The notes under the pieces were generated by a model. The model ran no database searches. It was not told where the DNA came from and saw only the letters and a list, made by a program, of their open reading frames with translations. Shown piece by piece: positions 1-11,600 of a stretch of 64,000 nt of DNA. The position numbers and the translations under genes are program-made. The stretch lies in the NCBI GenBank assembly GCA_009746045.1, contig RPFO01000080.1, positions 9,030,113 to 9,094,112 of the forward strand, given 5' to 3'. The DNA comes from Mesostigma viride (Eukaryota > Streptophyta > Mesostigmatophyceae > Mesostigmatales > Mesostigmataceae). Every line of letters begins with the position of its first letter. Within the stretch, counting starts at the first letter, position 1.

Positions 1-2925
1 TGATTCGGCCCGTGAGGAGTTCTTCGAATCCTTGCATGACCTTGAGAGGGTCACCCCGGCCCGCCACTTTTTGGTTATGCTGCTCGACGCCAATGCCACG
101 CTCCCCGTGGGCACTGCTGGCAGCCGCTTTGCGCCTGCTGACACTACTGCTAACGACAACACTCCCCTGTTTTCTGCCTTTTTGCGGGATAGCGGGATGG
201 TTGCTGTCAACTGCCACTTCCAACGTCCCTCACAGGACTTGGTCACTTTTCGTGGCCCGAACAGCCGTCAGGCCTGTTTGGACTACGTGGTGGTACGGCA
301 GTCCAGGTGCACCTCGGTCCTGGACACCCGAGTGTTTGACACGCCGACGGTGTGCTCTGACCACCGGTTGGTGCGCGCGACCCTTCGGCTCCGGTTCCAC
401 GTCCCCGCGCGCCGCGCCCCAGTGGTCCGCCCTGACTGGTCTGCTCTACGTCCGGTCAAGGGAGATCCTGAGGACTGGACGGACGCCGAGCACGAGCGGA
501 ACTGGTGCCGTCAGGAGTACCTGTCGGCCCTGGACGCCCGGGCGGACGTCGACGAGCTGGACAAGGGTGCCCCCAACGCAGCCATTTTTGCGGGCTTTGC
601 GGCCCGTGCCCCGTTGCTGGCGGCCCGGCACCTGCCGGTCATGCCCCGCCGCCGCCCCGGCCCGCTCTACCGCCCCAAGGTCTTGGCCGCCCGGCACCGC
701 CTCAAGCGTAACCGGGACCCGCTGCAGAAACCATTGCTCAAGGCCGCCCTTGTGGAGGCCTACGAGCACGCTCAGGACGCGGAGGCGGCCCAGTGCATCG
801 CGGATGCCAAGGCCTGCCAGGCTCGCAACCTGGGCAAGGACATGTGGTACCACCTCGACCGGCTCGGCGGCCGGCGGCAGCGCACCCCGGTGGAGCACAC
901 GGGGGACGGCACGGCGCCGGTCAGCCTTGACCGCTGGTTGGCCCACAATGTTTCCTTGACCGGTGGGGCTCGCGCCCCCCCCCGCCGCTTCACCCCGAGA
1001 CGGCCGCCCGCCTCGGGGTCGCCGGACCCCCGCCGCCGCCAGCGCCCCCCTCCTCGGCCGCGGACTACCAAGTCCCCGCCTTGCAGGATGGCTGCCTTGC
1101 CACTGACGACGTCGTCCACCCCTTCACTTTGAAGGAATTGGACGGCGCCCTTGCTCGCCTGCGGTACGATGCGGCGGTCGGTGCCGACCACCTTTCTGCT
1201 GAGCTGCTGAAGACCCCTGATCTGGCGGTTAGGGATCTTCTGCTGGCGTTCTGCAACCGTGTCCTGCTCTCTGACGAGCCTCCGCCTGCTGAGTGGCAGA
1301 CGGCCATCCGCGTCATGCTGTACAAGAAGGGCTCTGCTGCTGACCCCGGTAACTACCGGGGTGTCTGCCTCCAGAGCGCCGCGCTGAAGGTCTTCATGCG
1401 CATGATGCTGCACAGGCTCCGCGCCGCGCTGGACCCACACCTGGGTGAGTCTCAGATGGGTTTCCGTCGTGGTCGTAACACTGTCATGGCTGTGTTTGTC
1501 GCGCGCCGATTGATGGAGGAGGTGCGTCGCCTTCCCCCTGACAGTTTGCCGCTGGTCTTCACTTTTGTTGACTATATCAAAGCCTTTGACACGGTTCTCT
1601 GGGAGGCTCTTTGGGCCATCCTAGCTCTGGATCGGGTGCCACCTGCGTTTATTGCTGCCATTCGCCGACTGTATGAGGGCTCACAGGCAGTAGTGCGGAC
1701 TGCGGAAGGCACCACCCCACCATTCCCCCTTCACCACGGGGTGTGGCAAGGTTGTGTCCTGTCCCTATACCTGTTCATTATTGTCGTGGATCACGTCATG
1801 CGCCGGGCACGTGCGCACTTTACTGCTCTTAAGGGGTTCGAGCCAGGTTTGGACATCCTTAACGTGAAGAGCACGGCGGGGTTAGACCTGGTTACCGCCT
1901 TGCCGACCTGATTTATGCGGATGATACCACCCTCATCGAGAGTCCCGAGCACATTCAGACCTGGCTGGACTGCCTGGGCCTGGAGGCGCGGGCGGTGGGG
2001 TTGGAGATTAGTGTCAAAACAGAGGCGATGGTGATTGGGGCCTCCAGTAAACCACCGCTGCCGCGCCTGCTCGACGGGACGGAGGTCCCGTTCCGCGACC
2101 GCTTCAAGCTGTTGGGGAGCTGGCTTCCTGACACCGCCGACGATGTGGACACCCGCATCGGCCTTGCCTGGGCCAAGCTCCGTTCGCTCACACCCTACTG
2201 GCGCTCGAAGGGCCTGAGCGGGCACCGCAAGCGCATGCTCTTCAAGGTCCTCGTCCTCACGGTGCTCACGTATGGCGCCGAGGCGTGTCCAGACCTTCCC
2301 ACCCAAGCTGGCAGCTCGGCTAGACGGCACGGTTTACAGGATGCTCCGACAGGTCCTTAACGTAGGTTTTTCCGAGCGTCCGTCATCAGAATCTTTGTAT
2401 CATGGCATGCCTCGTGTTTCGGACGAGATTAGGCAGCGTAGGATAGCATTTGTAGGACACCTTGCCCGCACCACTGAGCCAGGTCGACACCACCCTCGGT
2501 CTGGCCGGCCCCCAGCGGCTTGGCCAGCCAGGGCGGCACATTCTGACCTGGCCTGGCCCAGAGGACATTCCCAAACGGGTAGGGAAACCTGTCACGAACT
2601 ACGTTCAGATGTTGCTGGACGACCTCAAGTGGCCCCAGCCCAGTTTGAGCACCGCATCCACTCTCTCTCCCGTCTTTGGACTGTCATGCAGGACAAGACG
2701 CGGTGGAAGAAGATTGTCAAGGCGCACACGCCCGACCCTGTGGGCAAGCCACCTCCCCCCAAGCGGAGGCGGCGTTTTGATGAGTAGCGTAGTTAGGTTT
2801 TTTCTAGATAGCTTAGAGTTAGTATAGTTCGATCACGCGGCTTCCTTCACCCCATCCATCATGGAATATGTGCTACATGACCTCCCCACGGCGGCATGTT
2901 ATAATTTAATTTAATTTAATTTAAT
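1..2925 (+). mobile_element. APE-type LINE, 3' part (family A), running in from the window edge
   Basis: Non-LTR retrotransposon whose 5' end lies outside the window. It holds an apurinic-type endonuclease end, a reverse transcriptase, a C-terminal region, and a 3' UTR that ends in a repeated TTTAA tail at about 2900-2925 rather than poly(A). Microsatellite tails together with an APE endonuclease and no RNase H suggest an RTE-like clade; the clade is inference. Related 3' ends lie inverted at 6286-8255, 8391-8440 and 23403-23638, so this is an active or recently active family here. Confidence 0.85.
2..2787 (+). pseudogene. LINE polyprotein: AP endonuclease + reverse transcriptase, frameshifted
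   Basis: The reading frame is open from the window edge. Residues near positions 80-90 read MLLDANA, matching the metal-binding GDFNA region of AP endonucleases, and SDHRLV at about 357-375 is the terminal SDH motif. The reverse transcriptase follows with DYIKAFDT (about 1570), GVWQGCVLS (about 1738) and YADDT (about 1914), the catalytic aspartates. The C-terminal part has LTYGAEA and RRIAFVGHLAR, typical of RTE/Jockey-like LINEs. The frame changes three times: at a C9 run near 975, between about 1870 and 1905 just before YADDT, and near 2280. The product would copy element RNA at a nicked target site, but this copy cannot encode it intact. Sequencing errors in homopolymers are an alternative cause of the first break. 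Confidence 0.85.
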
Positions 2926-3546
2926 GGGGTGTATGGATGGAGCAGCCGGTCTAGTTCCTAGTTACAGAGCTAGGTGTGGGCACCACGGCCCGAATCACTA
3001 TGAATGGCCAAATTTGGTCACATGTGGAGCCCCACTGACTTGCACGGGTGTGGTATCCTTCATGACTACCTGCCACCTATCGATCCTTGCGAGCCATCTG
3101 CCTCCAGATTACAGGCAGACCAGGAGGCTGGCCGGGCGTGAGCCCGTCCCGTCTAGGGTAGCACATGCACAGCCTATCATGGAAGGTCGATCGTCCACGT
3201 ACACGGATGTCGTCATCATCCTTGGCTCAAATATTACCGTCAACCAGCTGATACACAACCTTCACTGCATGGTCATCATGATATGCGACAGGGTCTGGTA
3301 GCCTTTGCAGTGGTGGTGACCATGGGGGCCCAGGTTTTATCCCCACAGCCCATTGCTAGAATGCAGGGTAGAAGTCCGCAGGTGGAGGTTATTGCCCCTG
3401 AGGATAGCTGTAAACTACCGCCTCGTCTGCCATTACAGTAGAGGACAGCTCAGATGAGGAATATATCCCCCTCTAGTGACTTTATTAATTATTTAATTGA
3501 TTAGACTCGTGCCCCTGTTGGGGCCGAGTCACGGAGCATTAACCCC
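2926..3546. other. Non-genic sequence with a short repeat end
   Basis: No coding sequence is recognised. At 3501-3545 lies a short motif, roughly 'cgtgcccctgttggggcc' then 'gagtcacggagcattaaccc', preceded by AT-rich sequence. Diverged copies occur near 4552-4598 and 8545-8590, each beside an AT-rich stretch, which is how a minus-strand LINE or SINE 3' end (family B) would look. Confidence 0.5.
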
Positions 3547-3661
3547 GATGGACGGACGGACGGACGGAAGGACGGAAGGACGGACGGACGGACGGACGGA
3601 CGGACGGACGGACGGACGGACGGATGGACGGACGGACGGACGGACGGACGGACGGACGGAT
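3547..3661. repeat. GGAC tetranucleotide microsatellite
   Basis: About 115 bp of GGAC repeats with a few substitutions (ggaagg, ggatgg). The apparent open frame through it (poly DGRT) is a product of the repeat. Confidence 0.95.
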
Positions 3662-3719
3662 GGGTACACGCAATCCTTCCGGTCTAAGCTATATACAAAA
3701 ACAGTCCTACTCTATATCT

Positions 3720-4035
3720 ATTATCAAGGAGACAACCAGCGCAGGCCAGAAATCGGGAGAATCCGGACCATGGTAGCTCGAGCCTGCCGTTATCTTTTCC
3801 GCGTGTTCGAGTCGTTCAGGATGATGAAGATGAATGGTGATGGAAATGTGTATCCTTGTGCATTGAAATTATGGCTGGCTTACGTGTAGAGCGACTAGAT
3901 GACCTAGACGGTGGGGCCGGAAACAGCATATGCTTGATCAGGGCGTGTCAGTTTCGAGCCTAACTGGCCGGGAGTGTCTAGTGGTGAGCACCATTGCTGC
4001 GATCGCTCTCCCACCATTTACGAGGAAATACCCGC
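3720..4035. repeat. Interspersed repeat, uninterrupted copy (empty site of the hAT insertion)
   Basis: This roughly 315 bp stretch is closely matched by 34130-34339 joined to 35901-36015. Here the copy is continuous through the motif ggccggaaacagc. At the other locus the same motif is split by a 1.56 kb transposon. The copy therefore serves as an internal empty-site control. No coding function is recognised. Confidence 0.85.
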
Positions 4036-4955
4036 AAATGGAAAACCACTGAAAAGGTAGCTAGTCAGTCATCACGTTATGACTACTAGGCCAGGCGCAT
4101 GCCCTACAACGCTGGCGAAGCGGGCGGGCGCGCCGCTTGCGCATGACATAGTCCATGCACAACAATGATGAACAGGTATGGTGACAGAACACAACCTTGC
4201 CACACCCCTGCACGTTTGGAGGGGGCGAGGTTGGGTGGTGCCATACGATGTACGGACTGATGCCGTACCTTTACAAACAGCCAGGGAACTCAGGGGGTGT
4301 CAAAACAGTGGCCGAAGGGGGGTGGGCCGACATGTGCCGATTTTGAGGACATTAGTGTGACAGGCGGGGACAGCTTGAGAGGTCGGGATGCTACTCAGCT
4401 AGCTACTGGCAAGACCAGGGTTGGCAGGCCGGTTGCCGGCATTACGGCAGAATATCTAAATCATTATGGCTCGCATTGGCCACTAAAACTTTTAGCAGTG
4501 CTTCAAAAACTAAATATACTATAAATAAAACACTAAATATACTATAAATAAACTCGTGCTCCCATTCAAGGGAAGTCACGGAGCACCGAAGTGCTTTTTA
4601 ATCCCTGCATGTGCACAACAGGAAGAAAGGGCAGAGACCCCCTTTCTCCTTCTAGCCAGATTCATGCCACAGTGGCAATCGGACACGCCATAGACGATCC
4701 GGCAAGTGCTGTTGGTGCAATAAGACCCATGTGAGCATATCATCAATAACAAGTGAGCGTGGGCAAGTAAGCTGATCATAGCCAGGACGTAGCATGGCTG
4801 TACAAGGGCTAAGCTGAGGCTATGGCTGGTTGTGTACCGTGTGTTAGCGGTGCACGTGACTAGGTATGGTGGCACAGCTAGGCAAACATTCTAGGCATGG
4901 CTGCAATGGCGGCAGTGACTACCAATGGATACAAGCTACTAAAGGCTGTTCAAGC
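4036..4955. other. Non-genic sequence
   Basis: No gene is recognised. It contains short direct AT-rich repeats (ctaaatatactataaataaa twice near 4508-4550) next to the family B repeat end at 4552-4598. Confidence 0.5.
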
Positions 4956-4959
4956 TTTT

Positions 4960-5544
4960 CTAGCCCGCAGTGGGCGTCCACATCTTGTGGTTAATCATCA
5001 GGTCCCCGCCCCTCCAGTATACCTTGGGCTTCTGGGGGTCCTGCTTGTGGCGGAGGTATGCCGGCCACTGGTCGCGTCGCTGCTGCTGCTGAGCGGGGGT
5101 CAGGTCGTCGTCAAGCGTCCAGGTGAGGTCGTGCAACCTCTTGCGACGAGAAAGGAACCGCCCGGCTTGTCCTCTGACAGGGGAGGGGAAGGTGAGCAGG
5201 ACTGGTGGGGGAGCCGCCTTGTCCCGTGAGTGGGGAAGGCGGTGGCACCCGCGCAGTTCTACCTTACCTACCAGGCCCATGAGGGTGAGAAGCTGGTCCT
5301 TGAGCTCGTCGGCATGCAAGGGTGGTTGACGTCTCACCTGGCTTCTGGGGGAAACGACGCAGCACCACTCGGCACTCGCGGCGAGCGCCGCGGTCGGTGG
5401 CCTCCCGTTGTTCGGCCTGGCGGTGGTCCTCCAGCTCCGGCCTGGAGCCCTTTCGTGGCGATGGCGTTGGTGGTTGAGGGCTTGAGGCGGTCGCTGACCG
5501 CAGCAGGTCGACCGCATAGGAGAGCGGCGGGAGGTCGCCAGCAT
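4960..5544 (-). pseudogene. LINE ORF1-like fragment
   Basis: Minus-strand open frame of 194 codons. Its C-terminal 60 residues read DLTPAQQQQRRDQWP, then PKVYWRGGDLMINHKMW. This resembles the 'LTPEQ...R...LRxxGxxPxWRG' end of ORF1-type nucleic-acid-chaperone proteins of algal LINEs. The N-terminal part is basic, low complexity and not recognisable. There is no reverse transcriptase on the same strand downstream, so it looks like an isolated fragment. The similarity is recalled from family knowledge; a profile search would be decisive. Confidence 0.4.
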
Positions 5545-6358
5545 CCTGCCGGGGTGGCTGGGATGCTATGGTGGCCGTCTGCTCCGCTATCTTTGGGACC
5601 TGTGTGGCCAGGCCGGGCCTCGCTCGGTGTGGGCGGTGATGGCTTCAAGCTTCTTCATGAGCACGCCACACTAATTCCCCTCCACCTGGTTGAGGCGGGA
5701 GAGGAGTGCAGCATGTGCCTCAGATGCCTGCGCCGTGGTCTGCAGCGCCGCGATCTGAGGTTGTAGCTTGCATGTGTGCGACCTTGGTTTCCGTATTGGA
5801 GACTCTTGGCCTCCACCGTGTTGAGCCGCGCTGTCGTCATCAATGTCATATCTTCTCGGCCAGCGGCCAGGTCACATGCTCCTCCAGCACTGCTCGGAGG
5901 TCATCCTTGCAGATTGAGGGAGGCAGCCGGTGTGGCTGCCGGCTGCGCAGGCCGGGCTGGGTTGCCGCGGAGGCGAGCGTCGGGGTGCTTCAAGGACAGG
6001 TCATCAGCTTCTTTGCATAAGTGGCAGGCGACACGTACCCGGGCAGGGAGGTCGAGGAAATTTGGACTGAGTCGGGAGGCCGCAGGCTCAATGTCGCAAT
6101 AATTAATTCTCCATGCCTTGGTGGCTGGCAGTCATGGATCGGGAGTCGTATGCAGCGCAAGCCCCCCCCAGCTGGTTTTGCACCGTGCGGTCTCCAGTGT
6201 CCCCATCTTATTATCATACCTCGTGGCTCCCCAAGTGTACAACATTATATGCTAGGCTTTGACAAGCATTCCGGCGCCCAGCCCTGAGAATATATTAAAT
6301 TAAATTAAATTATAACACGACTCCGTTGGGAGATCATCATGTAGCACATATTCCTTTG

Positions 6359-7363
6359 AGGGGAGCATGGGGGCGCGCCGCATTCCTGCGCGCCCTCCCC
6401 ATGAGCCCTCTGTTCACGCTGGTGCCAGCCCTGAACGCCATCGCTCTTCGCCACCAGCTGTTCGCCCCGCAAACTTTCATCACGGCAGGTGCGTCCTGCG
6501 GCAGCTGCGGGCTTGCTCTCGATACTACTGGGACGCACTACATCGCGTGCATGGGTGGCCAGCAGAACCAGAACTGGTTCCTCTATCTCCATACTGCTCT
6601 CCTCCGGGTGGTGTGTGTGTGCCATGGTTCGGTCGGTCTTTCCCCTGGCACTCCACCATCAAGTGCGAGGACGCGGATGGGGCCGCCCTCTACTCACCCA
6701 ACCACGGCCGCCCCGACATTACCGTGCTTGACTACGACGGGCAGGGTTGCCACCTGCTCATCGATGTCTCCGTGGCTCGGCCACTCTCCGGTCGCCACAT
6801 CCGAGGTCTGGGTGGCTGTGGATGCCGGCGCTGCTGCCGCTGTGGCTGAGCGCCGGACAAGTTTGCCTCCTACCGCAATGTGGGGCCCCACCGGGTCATC
6901 CCCTTTGTCCTTGAGGAGTTCGGGGCCATGGGCCCAAAGACAGCGGAGTTTTTCCACGAGTGCTGCCAGCGCCGTGAAGACCGCCTCGACCTCGAGGGTC
7001 GGCCGACTGCCCCGTGGTCTGCCCGCACGTGTGGTCCTCGTATTGGCGGCATGCACATCGATGAGCGCCTGTCACTCGCCCTCACTCGCACCGTGGCTGA
7101 TGTGTTATTCCGCCGCACCCTGGCAGACTTTGTTGTCGCAACCCATGCGGTCTAGATCCCTCCCAGACCTGCCTGGTGGGCTGGCGGTGATGTTGTTGCG
7201 TGTCGTAGTTTTGTGATGTAGTTAGTTGTACCTTGTGCAGCTGGCGTGATCCTTGGATGTCCGTGTCAGATTACTGTTAATTTCTTCAGGGTTATTCTTC
7301 TTTTCGGGGTTTTCCTTATGTTGCATGCCAATCTCACATCCGTAATTTATCATTCTCAATGAG
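6359..7363 (+). mobile_element. Nested LINE fragment with restriction-like endonuclease
   Basis: Inserted inside the minus-strand LINE 3' UTR, in the opposite orientation. It is flanked by catattcctttg (6347-6358) and catattcccttg (7364-7375), a 12 bp target duplication with one mismatch. It is 5'-truncated, contains only the 3' end of an open reading frame and about 200 bp of 3' UTR, and has no obvious poly(A). Confidence 0.75.
6360..7155 (+). pseudogene. C-terminal zinc finger + PD-(D/E)XK endonuclease of a LINE, broken
   Basis: The order is a CxxC...H...C finger (CGSC, then HYIAC, at about 6496-6550), then RPDITVLDYDG...LLIDVSVARP (about 6700-6790). The latter is the RPD...D core of restriction-like endonucleases of R2/Utopia/Dualen-type LINEs. 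A conserved tail (VIPFVLEEFGAMGPKTAEF, about 6895-6950) follows. The finger and the endonuclease core lie in different frames, and a TGA at 6847-6849 interrupts the frame before the tail. Such an enzyme would nick the DNA target for reverse transcription. In Dualen elements both APE and this endonuclease occur in one protein; only the C-terminal one is visible here. Confidence 0.7.
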
Positions 7364-8390
7364 CATATTCCCTTGCTGATGGATGGAGGTGGGCGAAGCC
7401 GCGAAACCGAACTAGTCTAAGTCTAAGCTAATCTATGTGGAAAAACCCTAACTACTCTACTCAGCAAAGCGCCCCTTCCTCTTGGGGGGGGCGGCCGGCT
7501 TGCCCACAGGGGCTGGTGTGTGATCCTGGACAATCTTCTTCCACCTCATCTTGTTCTGACATAGCAGTCCAAGCAAGAGAGAGGGAGTGTCAGAATGCGA
7601 TGTTCAAACGGGGCTGGGACCACTAGGTCGGCCAGCAACTGTTGTGGATAGGTCATGGCAGGTTTACCCATCTTTCTAGGAATGTCCTTGGGGCCAGGCC
7701 AGGTCATGCAGGATATGCCGCCCTGGCTGGCCAAGCCGCCGCGGCTGGCCAAGGCCGGCGCTGGGGGCCCGGCAGCCAGACCGAGGTCGGTGTCTACCTG
7801 ACTGGTGCGAGCAAGATGTCCAACGAATGCTATCCTACGCTGCCTAATCTCGTCCGAAACGCGAGGCATACCCTGATGCAAAGACTCTAATGACCTATGT
7901 GTGGAAAACCATCTATTCAGGACCTGTCGGAGCATCCTATAAACCGTGCGCCGTCCAGCCGGGCGGCCAGCGTGTCCGTGAGCGTCCGATGCCTCGGCGC
8001 CATACGTGAGCACCGTGAGAACCAGGACCTTGAAGAGCATTCGCTTGCGGTGCTCGCTCAGGGCCTTCAAGTGCCAGTAGGTTTTGAGCGAACGATGCGT
8101 ATAGCCCAGGCCAGGCCGATGCGGATGTCCACACTGATCGTCGGCGGTGTCGGGGAGCATGCTCCCCAGCAGTTTGAAGCGATCACGGAACGGGACCTGG
8201 ACCGTCCCGTCTAGCAGCCGCGGCAGCGGCGGGCGACTGGTAGCCCCAATCACCACAGCCCTATATATCAGATCTGATTGCCCAGATGTCACAGCGGCTA
8301 TTTTGGTCGCGCTGCTTTATCACAGGGATAAACTGTTGATGAATGTACAGTAGTTATAATGAAGTTGCCGTTTATGACCGGGGAATGACA

Positions 8391-8440
8391 GTAATTAATT
8401 AGTAACACAACTCCGTTGGGAGAATATGTAGCACATAGCC
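8391..8440 (-). repeat. Short family A LINE 3' end
   Basis: The sequence from about 8391 (attaattagtaacacaactc) through ccgttgggag and gtagcacat matches the last about 50 bp of the family A 3' end, inverted. A diverged family B end follows at about 8545-8590. Confidence 0.6.
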
Positions 8441-8674
8441 CTGAGAAGGGGCACATGGCCTTTAATACACTAAATGACAGTAAGTCTGGCTTTAAAAATG
8501 AATTTATATTGTGAAAACTTGCCATAAATATAAATATTAATGAGCCACGCAGTCCCAGCCGTTGGGGAGCCACGGAGCATTAACCCTTACGATGATGGTG
8601 TAGGCGACCGAGCTAGCTAATCTACCGGGTCTATCTATATAGATTCTACACTAGGGAGCATGGTAACCTGGAGG

Positions 8675-11600
8675 TCAGCCCACCAGGCTGTCCAGAATAG
8701 ACAGCGCCTGAGAGCGGTAGCTGCCCCCAAAGAGGTTGTAGTGGTTGAGTATGTGGTACAGCGTGTAGATGCGGTGGCGCTGTTCCCACCCTTTGTCCTG
8801 CGACCAGCACAGCAAAACGATAGCATCCCATGGCAAGGTAGACAATGCAAACGATTAGCTGAATGCATGACCCGCTCGTCGTGTGTTAGCTGTTGGTTGT
8901 GGACTGCGTCATCGGGCGATAGATTTGTGCAAAGATAAAAATACAAAAATCGACGCGGCGCGACCGCCGTAGGTAGAATGAAGACTCCCTGCTGACTGTT
9001 GCAGCTGACGCTAGAAAGACAACTACAACCCGTCCGTCCGGCGACCGCCACGAACGCTACCCACTATCCAGTACTCACAACCAGGCCAGTAAGGACACCC
9101 TGCGCGAAGGCTTGCGCCACCTTTAAGGGGACGGGACATGCGCGAATTTTGGCGCCGAAAAATTCGCGGCACCGTCCGAGGTACCGTCCGTACCGTGAAA
9201 AGTGGGTGCACGGTGCGCGCACCCCTTGCGGAAGTGGCCAAGGCGACTGCATTCAGGCGAAACTACCACAATTGGGCAAGCGAAATGCAAAAATTTTACT
9301 CGAATCTAAAAGACGATGAGTTTATGATGTTAGTTTGTGGCGGAAATTAGCTGGTTTACAATATCGCTGTTATTTTTTTATGCCATCGGCATGGGGGGTA
9401 ATCTGAATTTTTTGGTCGCGGAATGAGATAGAATTCATGATAGCGGCTGTAAAATAGCGGTTTTGGGGGCTGTTCTGACCGTGAAGCAGCCATTAATATC
9501 GGTTGCATTGAATTCTAAACCGAGCGGGTGCTTTTTGCCAGATTTTGGGCCATTATCGGTAAGAAATTGTTCAGACCTGGGAAGTGAGTGTCTGACCTGT
9601 CCATGTAAGAACGGCGGTTGTTGCGCGCCTGGGCGAGGGATTTACGCGGGCAAGGTACAGACTTGTCGCGAATGTTATCTGCTATCAGTCCTTTCTAATA
9701 TGAGCTCATCGTTCGAAGTTTTTTTGCGTTCTTTTTGGGCAGTTTCCGCCAGCTAGCTCGCCGTTGCTTGCCGTTGTGTTGTCGAATACCTGGCAGCTTT
9801 AGATTGTTTTCGTTGATGTCGTGATCAGGGCCGCTTCAGTCGCAGCCTATAGCTTTTTGGGACGGTATAAGGCATTTCATAAAACGCGTTCTGGCAAGGA
9901 TGTTGTGCGTGTGGACGCTTCTTGTTGTGTGAGAGTGACGCACCCTCTCTTCGCAGCGGCATCACAGCGCTCATGCGCTGGAGGGCCAATGGTTTCTTTC
10001 CATTTTATCGTGCAGGGGAGGAAGTGTTTTATTGACGATCATGTTAGAGATATTGCATTTGTGTGACTGCATGTAGATAGCTGCCACCATTGGTTGTTTG
10101 AGCTTTCCTTTGTTATGATGATGTGACAAGACTGCAATGTGCTGAGCCAACCATGGTTGACATGCATGACTGCATGCAAGCTTTATATACCATGTTTCTA
10201 CTTGGTTCCTTGCCCTCCATAGTCCCAGTTCGTCATCCATGCCGGGTAGGGCAGTTTAGGAGGTGTTGTAGTGTTGATTAGCTTGGTTGGCATCAGCCTT
10301 ACGCCCTAACCTCGGAGAAACATAGGAAATGCTGGTTAGGCATGTTAGTGCTACCATTGTCAAGGCTATGCACATATTTACAAGGCTGGCCATGCTCGAG
10401 GGACGGTGAACGCGTATGAGGTGCGTGGCCGCCACTTTGCACTTTGTAAACATACTCAGCATCGTTTTGGTGCATGTTGGATGGCATATGAAGTGGCCTT
10501 GTGGGGTTACTAGCTTACGGAGTGGTCCTTAGCGCCTTGTCACGTGGTCATATAACCCATCAACTTGAGCAGTTCTTGTCACAATGACCCCCCACATTGA
10601 GCATGCGTTGCCGTCAGCGTGGAAGAGTTAATTATGTGTGCTTTGGTCAGTTTGCAGATGTCTTTGATGAAGAAGGGGGTGCTAGTGTGGCTAAATGGTT
10701 ACTCAAATTTCCTTGTAGCGTCTACATGGGTGCCCGTCATGGAATGGTTGTAACTTGGGCAGTTCTTGTCAGAATGGCGTCAAACCTTAAACATAGGAGG
10801 TACCATATGTGCAGAGAATGGTAGTATGTGGTTTGGCCCGTTTTCACGTGGCTTAGATGTATAAAGGGGTGTCAGTTTGGTTAAATACTAGCTAAAAACC
10901 TCCCTTAACTTCGCAGCTGGTGACAGCCTATGAACGTCAATAACTTGAGCTGTGGTTGTCAGAAAGACCTCAAACTTTGGGGCTGCATGTACCCCCCCTC
11001 TCTATTATTTGAAAATATGTGATATGGCATTTTTCAAAGTGTTTATGATTTGGTTTGTTTCTTTTTATTTTTTAAAGTACGTGTTTTGCGGGAAAATTGA
11101 TAACTTTTGCACCCTTGCTTATTTCTTGGCCCCAATCAGGTAGAGTTTCTCAATAGTGGGGGAACTATATGGAAATATGTGATTGGGTCAAGAATGATGT
11201 GCCCATTGTGCTAGGGAAAATGAGACTAAAATAGCGTCTTTTCTATTTTTAGCGTGTTACCGGTACATGGTTTGGGCAAGTACCCCCCCCAAGCGATTGG
11301 AAAATTTTAAAATCATATTTATGGTCCCCAATCATTTCATTGCATTTTTATCTCATGCATAGGTATGGTTTCCAGAAAAGTGCACTTTAGGTATGTCCTG
11401 TCCCCTTAAACCATTCCCCTGTCGCCCCTTGCGTTGGGACAACTACTCCCCCATCCGACGCCTCCAACTCCTCCTGTCGCGCCGCATCTATCATTCCATT
11501 ATCCGCGTGATTCGACGTATGGCATCTGTATTCTGTGCATTCTGCAAACATACATTTCGAGGTCTCTGGGACCCGCGAGGCTTTTCGTGTAACTTTGTGC

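Larger units (their letters stand above)
6286..8255 (-). mobile_element. Inverted, 5'-truncated family A LINE, split by a nested insertion
   Basis: This is a minus-strand copy of the LINE at 1-2925. It starts with the TTTAA-type tail at about 6290-6315, continues with the 3' UTR to about 6358, resumes at about 7364, and ends at about 8255 where similarity to the first copy stops. The flanks share cagccct (6279-6285 and 8256-8262), a plausible target duplication. The remaining coding part (8255 to 7546) holds the region after the reverse-transcriptase active site, including LTYGAEA and RRIAFVGHLAR. Confidence 0.85.
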
